Part shown: piece after piece, positions 1 to 10,500 of the stretch
Position numbering within the stretch: position 1 is the stretch's first letter
Layout of the letters: each line of letters starts with the position of its first letter
Assembly (NCBI GenBank): GCA_000226015.1
Contig: JH152873.1
Coordinates: 64,631 to 128,630 of the forward strand
DNA: 64,000 bases
From: Mnemiopsis leidyi
Taxonomy: Eukaryota; Ctenophora; Tentaculata; Lobata; Bolinopsidae
Direction: 5' to 3'
Program-made: the position numbers and the translations under genes
The notes under the pieces: model-generated
Seen by the model: the letters and a program-made list of their open reading frames with translations, nothing else
The model's database searches: none
Told to the model about the DNA's origin: nothing

Positions 1-340
1 TACAGTGTTTCTTCTGGTTTCTATAGGAACTACAGTGTTTCTTCTGGTTTCTACAGGAACTACAGTGTTTCTTCTGGTTTCTATAGGAACTACAGTGTTT
101 CTTCTGGTTTCTATAGGAACTACAGTGTTTCTTCTGGTTTCTATGGGAACTACAGTGTTTCTTCTGGTTTCTATAGGAATTACAGTGTTTCTTCTGGTTT
201 CTATAGGAACTACAGTGTTTCTTCTGGTTTCTACAGGAACTACAGTGTTTCTTCTGGTTTCTATGGGAACTACAGTGTTTCTTTTGGTTTCTATAGGAAC
301 GAGTGTTGCTACTTGTTTCTATAGGAACTACAGTGTTGCT
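1..340. repeat. 30-bp minisatellite
   Basis: Ten near-identical 30-bp units run from the first base to 300, followed by degenerate units to about 340. Units differ mainly by single transitions. The array probably continues to the left of the window. One frame is open through it and encodes a repeated ten-residue unit (VFLLVSIGTT), only because 30 is a multiple of three. I see no sign that it is translated. Confidence 0.95.
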
Positions 341-2270
341 ACTAGTTACCTACTTGTCGACACTCCAGTTAAAACACACAATACACCCCTCTCTGGAACT
401 TATCCTGAGATACGAATTAGAGTTCTGATCGCGCCTCTACCAGCTACCTACAGTTACACTTCTCGCTTTCAGCTTCTTTTTATAATTTCTGCTGGGATTC
501 ACCTCTCTGTCCACACAGTTCCCAGAACATTCGTTCAAATATAATCACGTCTGTCATCACCCTTCAGCTATTTGATTTCAAACTAAAGATGGCTCATGTT
601 CCTCAAAAGTTACAATGAGCTTGAGGTGCAACCTGGGGCGAGTCTCCAGGTGCAACCTTGGAGTTTTGGACGGTTGTCAATTTCTTATTTTCTTATCCGG
701 TTTACGGAGGTGTCTCCCAGTTCTGGGGTACTTGTCGGAAACATGATTTCACAGAGTTGTAACTTGCAACATTAGAACGATTTTGAGAATTTCCTTCTTA
801 TTTTTTTCTAGGTATCACTTTTAGCGTTCGCTGGGGGTTTATCCCTGAATGTTTTGTATTGACAAAAACTATATTGATTTTAAGCCTATTTTGTTCCTTT
901 CTTACCACTGCAAATTATAGTTTTCCTTAACTTAATCACACTGGTGAGAGTGCAAAATGTGGTGCTTCCGAAAGTAAAGGTCTCCTGACGCTCTGCAATG
1001 CAGGTCAAAATACGTGTACTGAAAATGGGCGATGTCAGGTTTGTGCTTTTTTTGTTTGTTCGTGAAGAATAAAGATTTTCTGTTTTCAATTAAATGTTGA
1101 CCAAAGCTAAAGATCACCCTTAGATCACCCCTTCTAAAGTAAACTTTAATCACAGAAATTACTCACTCCATTTAAAATTTACAAGTCTAAAGATGGAACT
1201 GAAAATAGGCGGAGCATCATGCGCAGTGCGCTACATTAACCGCTATAACTGCCTCGTTTTGCGAGCTGGTTAACAGTTATAATGTTATATGTCAAGTACC
1301 ACTCCCGTTCCAACTCCAATTTCGTCTGCTTTCTACCTAAACGAGTGCTATTTTCATGATTTTGGCTGGAGAGATCAATATGGCTGCCTGATTGTACTGT
1401 CTAGTGATCCCTAGCAAATTAGGAGAATTTAGTTCGGAATACTGAGTATCATCTGGCTGGTCTTCAATACAATTAATCAAGACGTAGCTCATAAGGCGTA
1501 CTGGGAAGGGTACTTCGTGCCAGGACAACTTCTAACTAGTTACCGCCTAGTTACTGAGTTGTTACCCCTCTTGGTAACCGCGCTTCTACCCTTCTGATGA
1601 ATTAACCCGGCTCTTTCAAACTCAAAGTCAGTATCGAATAAAAATGAAAGACCTTGTCGGCATATTGTGCGAGTTGATGAATATTAAAATTCTTAGAAAT
1701 CTGTTATTCTTCTAGTGCATTCAAAGTCACCTTTTATCAACCAGCATTGACATTTCACTAACATTTAACAGTCATTAACCGACCTCATATTTATATTGGG
1801 AATAGTATGTCGTAATGCTGCACTAAAAGTTAAACCTGTGGTTACTTTTGCTTTATATAAACGTCTATACGACAATTTTTGCATTATTGGTTATTCATTC
1901 CTTATCTTGGGTTCATTTACGTACTCACTCACGAGCATTTTCTGTTTTACGAGCGTTTTTTGTTTCACGCCGTTATAGGTTGCCATTAGGTTGCCGAGCA
2001 ACATGAGCCGTTAAAGTTTTTAATCTTACTTTATTTTGACACTTTAATTACTGCTATTCTTACCGCAGCTTTTTTTCATCTGATGTACTATGTGAGACCT
2101 TTTGTTTCCGGAAACAAAATCCCAGTTCTTGATCTGATCTTACCCCAACCCTGGCCGTGCCTTTACCTACATATAAACACAAGTTCATGCCGTTAACATA
2201 CCCGAACTTTCCAGGCCCATTGCCTACCAAATTATAGCCTCCCATTCCTACACAGGGCAGTGTTTGTCAG
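341..2270. other. gene-free stretch, probably intron
   Basis: No convincing exon, RNA gene or repeat was found. Because an internal ADAM10-like exon begins at 2271 on the plus strand, this stretch is most simply an intron of that gene, whose earlier exons would lie to the left of the window. Confidence 0.4.
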
Positions 2271-5200
2271 TTGGAAGGTCTAAAGGGATGTCAGTGTTCA
2301 GATGAGAAGTTATCATGTGACGTGTGTTGCGTTGTCATGGAGACAGGAGTTTGCACTTCAACTCGACATTTAGAATTTCTCAACCATACTTACCAGGTTA
2401 GGATAGTGCGAAATTTATTATCTATTATATCATTTATTATTTCATTGTTAAAGTAGACTTTTACCTTGTCCTGTAGTGAATCATTTTGTGCTCAGAGAGA
2501 ATCGCATGGTTTTATGATTGCATCGCTATTTTTAAATTTTGCCAAAAAATTAACAGTCTTTAGAGCTAATAGCTATGTCCTATGACCATAGCTTTCGCTT
2601 ACTCAAAGTATTTTGAATAGTCTTAAGAAACTACTAAACAGTAAACAGTAAACATGCTTTTTTATTGTTATTCGACTTATATGCTTAATTGGCGAGACTG
2701 GTAGATTAAATTCAAGGCAATATGTTGGGGGAGGGGGTCGCAAACCGCTTTAGCTGCTGCATTGTTACAAATCAAAGCCGCTGTCTTTACCATTGAACTG
2801 CTTATTATAATTATAGATTTGTCTGAAGATGTAAATTTATGATATTAAATGGCAACATAATATCCTCTTGCCACTGAGTAGTATTAATCTACAACTCAAA
2901 CAGCGGCTAATAACTGCGTCAATGATTTGATTGAATATCGTGATGAATATTTCGCATGCTTGATCCAATTACCCAACTGCTTACCCCGTCACCCAGATAG
3001 ATAATAGTTAAATAATTTCGTGGTTTTGATTATTCAATAGTCGTTCTACCATTCAGGCTATAAAAGCACTTATGATGCAAACTTTCTGCACTTTCTCTAC
3101 CGCACCATTTTTCTTGAAACGATTCTATTGCGTTTATTAACCCACTTCCTACACGAAGATAAACGCGGAAATTTCCCACCCTGGACATTTGCATTATAAC
3201 CATAAGATAGCAAAAACCCCAGAATTTTGCACGCCAGAGTTGTTTAAATTTTGGTGAAGTGGCAAAAACTTGCAGTAGCCCGAAATTATGCATGCCCTAT
3301 ATTCTTAGTTCATCTGCTTGCTTTTATGGGTTGGTGGTGTAGTGGTATCTACCCCGACTTTCTATGCAGAAGATCGGTGGTTCGATTCCCTGATCCGTCA
3401 ATCCTAGAGGAGTGCGCTAAGGGCATTTGCCTATGCAATCTTCTTCGGTCGACTCAGCCGAATGAACGGGAAACCGTGATTGAGGGTTAAATGAGGAGGG
3501 TCTCCGTTAAAAGATCTAGAATCTTCCTGGAGCCCCTTCAGTATAACTGTAAAAGCCTGGGTACAGGTGTAACAAATACAAATACAAATACATGATATCT
3601 GCATATCTCATGTCCGTTAACGTATAAGCAGGACGGGATTAAGCACTAAGCATGTCCGGATGAAGAAATAAGCACGACCGGATTAAGTATGTCCAGATTA
3701 AACATATTCGGATTTATATCTCCTTACTTAGGGCGCTGGACAAGCTTGTAAAGAGTATTCCGGATACTGTAACGAGAACCACAAATGTGTGACTGTAAAC
3801 TTGGAGGTATGTTAAACATTGTGTGTTGTGTTAACTCTTTCACTGTTTAACATGTCAAGGTATTATTTATTGTTGCTACTCAGACCTCTTGTGATTACTG
3901 TGAAACTGTTAAGCTTTTGATAAAATTTAACAAAAATACACTTCTTAGAAAAAACTCCCGGGAGTTTTTTTACGTTTCAACAAAAGTGATCACGGCCGTG
4001 ATCACTTTTGTCGAAACGTAATATAAATGATTTTCAATTTCGCAATTTTTTCCGTCCTCATAACGGTAACTGTCGGAATTAAATGAACCGCATTCTATTG
4101 AGTCCATTGGAGAATTTACTCCAATTCAGAATTGAAGTTTTGTTCTTACATTTCTCATTCGAGGCGCTTAATCGTCGATTTTCGTCAAGCACTAATTATC
4201 AAAATATTCGAAACGGAAATTTTTGACGTTTTCAACCTTCAAGTAGATAAGTAGTAGTGACAAATTTATCCAATATTAAAGAGGAAATTTTATTGCATTC
4301 GAAGAGTTCGGTTTGAATAAGTCATCGTAGCCGTTTAGTTGCTTGTTATTTATTGATATGCTAGTAAAAACATTTATTCATTTTGATTAATTTTCACTTT
4401 GAATCGACCTGTTTTTGTATTACGCTCACTTGATATGCTCTTGACATCTTCATGTTAGTTCATCTACGTCAACAGTAAACATAATCTGACAATTTTAGGT
4501 TAAAATATATAGTGTAATCATTAGAAAACTAAGGGGAAATGTTTGCGCAATAACTAAAACTGAAATATTATTGTATGTGAAGTAACTAAATTAAGCTAGT
4601 TTAGTTAAATTAAGTTAAACTAAAACTCCGGTAAACTTCTATAGGACCAACTATCCAATCTAGTTTATTTAAATCAAATTAAACTAAAATTCCGGCACAC
4701 TTCTACAGGACCCACTATCCAGTATAGTTTAGTTAAATCAAGTTAAACTAAAACTCCGGCACACTCCTACAGGACACACTATCCAGTCTAGTTTAGTTTA
4801 TAAATTAAGTTAAACTAAAACTCCGGCACACTTCTACAGGACCCACTATCCAGTCTAGTTTAGTTAAATTAAATTAAACTAAAACTCCGGCACACTTCTA
4901 CAGGACCCACTATCCAGTGTAGTTTAGTTGAATCAAGTTAAACTAAAACTCCGATACACTTCTGCAGGACCCACTATCCAGTCTGGACGAAGTGTTTAGC
5001 GGGAAGTCTCTCTCTACCGCTATCAACTGGATAAAGGAACACTGGTACTACAGTCTTAGTACCCTGGCTGCCGTCGTTACCCTCATCGTCATGTTCAAGG
5101 TTTGTAGTTTAGACCGAGGAGATGTTTTAGCTTTTATTGTCAAAGTGCACTAATGTTTATTTTATTATTTTACTTCTAGAATCTAACATGAGTGAGTTCT

Positions 5201-6917
5201 TGATAGCTTCAATTCATTTATCATCTTTTTTAGACAACTCAAATTATTTATTTAATAGTAGTTGTTGAAAGTATAATTACTCTTATCGTTTAAACGTTTC
5301 TGAATGGCACTTTGACACGTTTACCCTCTCGAAGTGCATTGTAGGTGTCACGTGTTGTCTGGTATATCGCGAAAAAATTATCTGGGTCAAGGGGCATTTG
5401 TAATAATATCACGGTCCTTTGGTGTCGTCCTATTTTCTTATATTGTCGGTATTGATATCTAATTTAATTTATCAAGAACGGGGGCGTTACGCTGAGTGGT
5501 GTTTTTTACATGGGTTCTCCTAATAACTCTGGTTAGCTGACCCTCTAGTGGATCACTATATATAGTCTTAAGTTGGTCATTACCTACAGTTAGTAGGAAG
5601 TCACCACTTACATTTTATAGTGAGTCACTACAGTTTTCGCTATAAGATCAATCCCATTTATCAGTCTGCACTGGCGATCTAATTGAGGCCAACTATATTT
5701 GAGAGGCCTGTAGTTTCCCGCATTGAATTCGCCTGTGATATTTCTTGTACGTTATCTTAATACTCAACTGATGACTCTTTATTACCATCTTTTGCAGCTT
5801 GATGTTCGTATATTATGCCTTGAAATAATTATAGAATTGGAACCTTTTTTATAAATTTCCCATCCCTGCAAGCAAGATATTGGTGTCCAGCCAAACTCGA
5901 TCCCAAAAAACATCTTAACTTTTATAAAAGTCAAGCTTGGCTGTAGAATTATAATAGTCGTTTACCTCGTGAGTGCAGCAGCAAGCAAGTTGTCTCCCAG
6001 GAATCTTCCTCCTATATTGCTGTGCTTTCTTCTCCAGATAGTGCCCATGGTATTAATTTGCTAATGCGTTTGTACTATTTCCATCAAGCAATGATGTTCC
6101 CCACCTATGGAAGTAGGTATAAGGCAATGATATCCCTACATAATTTGTCCCACGTGTCGCATTCTCGTGGGGCGGCTGTTAGCGAAACCGTTCTCTCGCG
6201 TTGCTCTAAAAATGAGTAGGCTGTTTAGTATTTTGACGGCCTTCAAATTCATTCTTCCCTGATCTTAGCAATCTCGTATTTCCGTGGGAAATATATCGTT
6301 ATCTTATCCGGAAAAGTCCTTGAGTTGGGGCACTGGGTGTGTACATTATTTTGTCTTATTTCACCTTGTTATTTTGTATTGTGTCGGAAAAAGTAGCCTT
6401 CTTACAGAATATATGTCCTATATTGACACTCCAGATTTACAAAACAAAAAAACACGCAGTACACTTATGTGAGACGAGCCCCAATAAAGAGGGCGCTTAC
6501 CAGAGTAAAGTCGACCTTCCTCAGAGAACGAGAGCAGCTTGTTTACACACAAACTGACTTGCTGATCAAACATCACAAACCTATGTCCCTGGGTGGGTAC
6601 CATCTTATGTCAAGGTTATGAAATGGTAGTCATCAATTTTACATATACATATATATATAATGGTATAATATAATAATATATAATGTTATAATATAAAAAG
6701 GATTACTCTGGATTACGTAGATTATTATTGTGCTATGATATCATTTTATAACACAATGCTGTGGAAGCAAGAGACTTAAGCCCAACTTTTATAACACAGA
6801 CTTGGTAACCCGGCTTATTACTCCACAGAAATAGCAGTGCACAGACTTACTGTGTTGTTTCCGACCGCTGATCTGCACATTGTACACGACACAGCCTGTC
6901 ACGCGGCAAACGAGGAG
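2271..6917 (+). CDS. ADAM10/Kuzbanian-like metalloprotease, 3' exons only
   Basis: This is the C-terminal part of a membrane sheddase. Four plus-strand exons are proposed: 2271-2396, 3732-3806, 4968-5099 and a weaker 6838-6917. All the joins are phase 0. The first encodes a Cys-rich segment (CQCSDEKLSCDVCC, then a C-x-ST) that lines up with the end of the ADAM10 disintegrin/Cys-rich region. The second encodes GQACKEYSGYCNENHKC, matching the ADAM10 CNDFRGYC segment as I recall it. The third encodes the juxtamembrane and transmembrane segment, where DPLSSLDEVFSG and WIKEHWY match the human pattern GPLARLKKAIFS and WIVAHWW. The fourth would begin the short basic cytoplasmic tail (CTDLLCCFRP). 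The signal, pro- and protease domains must lie upstream of base 1. The first three exons are well supported by order, phase and similarity. The tail exon is tentative. Confidence 0.72.
2397..3326. other. intron sequence
   Basis: This lies between the first two visible ADAM10-like exons. It contains only short, shadow-like open frames. A tRNA-derived SINE follows in the same intron. Confidence 0.4.
3327..3593 (+). mobile_element. tRNA-derived SINE
   Basis: The head has a polymerase III A box (TGGTGTAGTGG at about 3335-3345) and a B box (GGTTCGATTCC at about 3379-3389) with tRNA-like spacing. A body of about 180 bp follows. The 3' end is a short array of ACAAAT-type units ending near 3593. The tRNA cloverleaf is degenerate, so this is a SINE head and not a functional tRNA gene. 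It lies in an ADAM10-like intron, in sense. No second full copy was seen in the window. Confidence 0.75.
3610..3715. repeat. degenerate short tandem repeat
   Basis: About five imperfect units of 17-20 bp share the core TGTCCGGATTAAG. They lie between the SINE tail and the next ADAM10-like exon. Confidence 0.5.
3949..4020. repeat. two adjacent near-perfect palindromes
   Basis: A perfect 22-bp palindrome (3949-3970, centre CTCCCGGGAG) is followed directly by a 50-bp palindrome (3971-4020, centre CACGGCCGTG) with one mismatched base pair. Both could form cruciforms or hairpins. They lie in the ADAM10-like intron upstream of the transmembrane exon. Confidence 0.95.
4597..4984 (+). repeat. 64-bp tandem repeat carrying copies of a 3' splice site
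   Basis: About six 64-bp units (one is 67 bp) end at the ADAM10-like transmembrane exon. Each holds a TAGTTTAGTTAAAT segment and then a pyrimidine stretch plus AG followed by GACCCACTATCC. In the last unit that AG is the proposed real acceptor (4967/4968) and GACCCACTATCC is the start of the coding exon. The upstream units are therefore duplications of the intron-exon junction. The first has TATAG for the acceptor and the following ones have TACAG. Confidence 0.9.
5100..6837. other. putative ADAM10-like last intron
   Basis: This is 1.7 kb of AT-rich sequence with no gene recognised. It includes a very AT-rich simple stretch (TATATA/TAATAT) around 6640-6705. Confidence 0.4.
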
Positions 6918-7302
6918 GTCAGTCTACACTTTCTTAAATTCTTATATTTAATTAGAACCTCAGATTTACAGATTTACTTACGTAGCCAATAGCCATCTCC
7001 TTTGTCTACACTTTCTTAAATTCTTATATTTACTGAGAACCTCAGATTTACAGATTTACTTACGTAGCCTTCTCCTCAGTCTACACTTTCTTAAATTCTT
7101 ATATTTACTTAGAACCTCAGGTTTGCAGATTTGCTTACGTAGCCATTTCCTCAGTCTACACTTTCTTTAATTCTTATATTTACTTAGAACTTCAGGTTTA
7201 CAGATTTACTTACGTAGCCATCTCCTCAGTCTACACTTTCTTCAATTCTTATATTTACTGAGAACCTCAGATTTACCGATTTACTTAGCCATCTCCTCAA
7301 TC
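6918..7302. repeat. 75-bp tandem repeat at a 5' splice site
   Basis: Five units of 75 bp (the first about 82 bp) share CAGTCTACACTTTCTTAAAT and ACAGATTTACTTACGTAGCC. The first unit starts exactly at the proposed GTCAGT donor of the ADAM10-like cytoplasmic-tail exon, so the array lies in the following intron or 3' region. Confidence 0.9.
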
Positions 7303-7420
7303 ATTTGACTGATCGACCTTGATGTCAGAGCAAGCTCAATTTAGAAATATGAAAGTCTTAATATATGCTTGACCAATTGTACTTGTAGTCTGGTGTGATA
7401 GATATGGCATTCTTTGAAAC

Positions 7421-7563
7421 TTTTGTTATAAAGAGGACGATGAATTAAATGTTTTGCCAGGCAATGAATTTGAAATAACGACTTTTTTTCCGAAACGTCA
7501 GATTAGCTGCGATTGTAACAACAAAATGATCATCACAAATTCATCGTCCTCTTTATTATAAAA
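7421..7563. mobile_element. small MITE-like element with 26-bp inverted ends
   Basis: Inverted repeats at 7421-7446 and 7538-7563 match at 24 of 26 positions (core AAAGAGGACGATGAATT) and enclose about 90 bp. The small size, lack of coding capacity and terminal inverted repeats fit a non-autonomous DNA transposon. No clear target-site duplication could be assigned. Confidence 0.65.
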
Positions 7564-10500
7564 GATCCAGTTGTCTCCTTACAATAAAATCCTTAAAAGA
7601 TTCCCTTCCCAAATTTTAGAATTAAAAATGATCTTCACGCACACATCCTTGGGAAAGAAAGTAATCATTAAGAGTATTAGCGTCATCTTCAGCTAAATGC
7701 ATTATCTTGCCACTGCGACAGTGCTATTTTACCCAGTCCAGAACTTCTATTTCTGTGGTTTTGAAAGGCATCCTGCAGCCAGGACCATTAGTGTAGGTAC
7801 TTACTTGACTTCTTGACACTACTCCCTCATCAGAAATTTTTATACTGCTTCGGGAGTATTTTAACACCAGCATTCATACCAGTTTTGAGCTTTTAGTGGG
7901 ATGATTGTGTCAGTGAAATCTCTTGTAAACTCGTGAAGAATTTACGTAGGAATTTGTCACCGCAGAGACTGTAAGAGAAAGCACCAGCTATGCTTGTCAG
8001 ATTTATCTCCAAGGTTTGACAGTTTATTTGAGCTGAAATAACAATTTTGACCGAGCAAATTGATTCCCGACCAAAATTGACAGTGTCTGTTAAAGTAATC
8101 CAGCTAATAAGAGAGTAAGTGGAAAGTTAGAGCAATAGTCGTGGCACCTAGAAGACATTACCTCCTTTACCTTTGAAGAAGTATGAGTTTTGTGATAATT
8201 TCCCGACACTACCCTGTCCCAACTATACTACATCCAACTAATGGTAGTACTAGTGGGAGTGAAGTGTCCTGGAAGTGGCAGTGTCGAGACAGTTGTAGAG
8301 TTTCAGACATTCGATCACTTTCAGTTGACCTCCGGACTCTCTCGGACTCCGACTCCAGCACTAAAAGTTCGGACCCAGTCTGAATTGCCTCAGTCTCCAG
8401 AGACCTAAACCTGGGTTCCATTACTGTAGGGCTTCTCCAACTGACGGTGACATGCGAGTTTATGTCGACTAGACGTCAGGTGTTTGGAGAGTTTCGGGGC
8501 GCAGTACTGGCTTCTCTTTGTTTCGGTTTGCTGAGTCTCTGTAGAGTTCATTGTGCTTGTTTTATGCTTTAAATTTATACGTCTTTCTCTTGGCTCAGGG
8601 TAGTGAAACTGGTGTAAGAGTGGGAAACATTTTACCTTGCACTAACAATGTTATTGGACATTTCTTCTTATAACTTTATTAATTGGCATTGTTCATGTGC
8701 TAATGTGCTGTGTCAGAAGACAGAAATGTTAAACGTGGACCTTGTCGCCACGACTACATGAGCGTATCCATTTGATATTGAATTCTGCTTAATATTCTCA
8801 TATCGCTGAATATGGGCAGCATATTTAATGAATTTTGATCGGTAGTCAAGCCGCTCTTCAGTTGAGTAATGTTAAATCCTTTATGAGTTCCTTTAGAGAG
8901 TTAGAAGTCTTAAGATGGCGCGGATACGACTATTTCTGACAGACTTAACTGTAATGTACCTTCCCTTTAGATTGCAGTGAAACGTTTACTAGCACTGGAC
9001 TACCCCATGTCGCGACTGGCTGTCACACTACCACTCGAAGAAAACGGGATGGAAGTCGATTCCCTGGACAATTGAGGAGGACTCATATTTATATCCGGTG
9101 TACTGATCGAGTGAGAAATGCAAGAGAGATCAGTTTATGACTACTTGATATGAACTCAGTAAGGAGTGCCGCAGGGACCCATATTTGGACCAGTAAAAAG
9201 GTTTTGGTACCTTCCTCCACCCGACTATACATGGATATAGATTGTTGTTTAAGCAGATGAGGAAGAATTAATCTGATTGGATGACTCTCTGGAGCAACGC
9301 GCATCTTTTTTATTATTCCAGTTTGCAGAGTATAGAAGTATGTAGTGATTTTTTAATCGTTTGTTATTGATAACTATATCTGCTCGATATCATTGCTCGT
9401 TAATTTTGGCTCAAATTACCCCTCCTCCAAGCATATAGTAATTATCAATTTACTGATAATTTATTTGACCTCAATCATTGCAGCACAGCTTTTGCTCCAA
9501 TTTCAGCATTTCTAGAGTTATCCAACTAATTGGAAAAATTGTTTACTGCCCGGACGCACCAATTTATGATCATTGACCACGACCACATGGAACGAAGCTA
9601 TGAAACAAAGCTCGACCAGGTTTATCGGACTGCTGTGTCACCTGACAGCCTCACCACATAACTACTGGTAGTTAATAATAGCCTTACTCTGTTTAATATC
9701 CCTGATAGCCCACACATATCCCCTAGGTTCTGAACTGCTCGGGGCCAGTTACCCAATACATGCTGGATAATCACCTGACAGAGCAGCTCTAACATTGACA
9801 CGGCTCATGTTGTGGGCCGTGTCACAAGTTTCAGAATTGAGCTGGTGTCGTTGACTAAACACGTAACTGCTCCTCATTAGCTCAGTCAGGGCCCTCACCA
9901 AGGCACTGAGCAGCTCCATTGTCCCTCTTTCTGTCACCAGTCACTTCCAGCCGGTGTTCAGGGCTGAGTGTACTAGAGAGAGAGAGAGGGGGGGGAGTTT
10001 CTGGGGTGCCGATTGTGTCATTAACGGAGCTATGATCTGGCCTTGCAACCTGGCTCCGGCCTTTTGTAAGCGTGCTGCCATGCTTTTGCCCCCTTTGTGG
10101 CGGCTCATGATCGGAAATTCGCTGAATTTTCTCTCTTTGTCAGTATTTATAGAGTTTTTGGCTTTCTATTAAAGTTGTTTTCAGGATGGCCTCAGACTGA
10201 GAGATATTTTAAGTATTTTTGTTTATTTGTGGAGTCATTTTTGATATGTTTTCTTATTTCCATTCTGCAGACTGTAAAGTGTAAACTGCAGAGCGGTCAG
10301 CCAATTGCAGACATTTGTTGTTGATTAATCATAGATGTATCACTGAATGAAATTTGGGTTTTTGTATTTGATTTTATAGCTTGTTATATATTTTTAATCA
10401 TTTTAGTGTTATTTTGCGTTTGTTTCGATTTTTGGGTGCTTAAAATATTTAATGTGCCTGCAAATGAAAGCTAAGGAGTTGATTTTTATACTGTTGTGCA

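Noticed and set aside
5-544. 179-codon open frame at the left end
   Set aside because: It is the translation of a 30-bp minisatellite plus chance sequence; no start context, splice signal or family.
8183-8421. Overlapping open frames on both strands
   Set aside because: Mirror frames of the same sequence with low-complexity Ser/Asp/Glu content; no splice or family evidence.
9749-9937. Minus-strand open frame of 62 codons
   Set aside because: No similarity recognised and no exon context.
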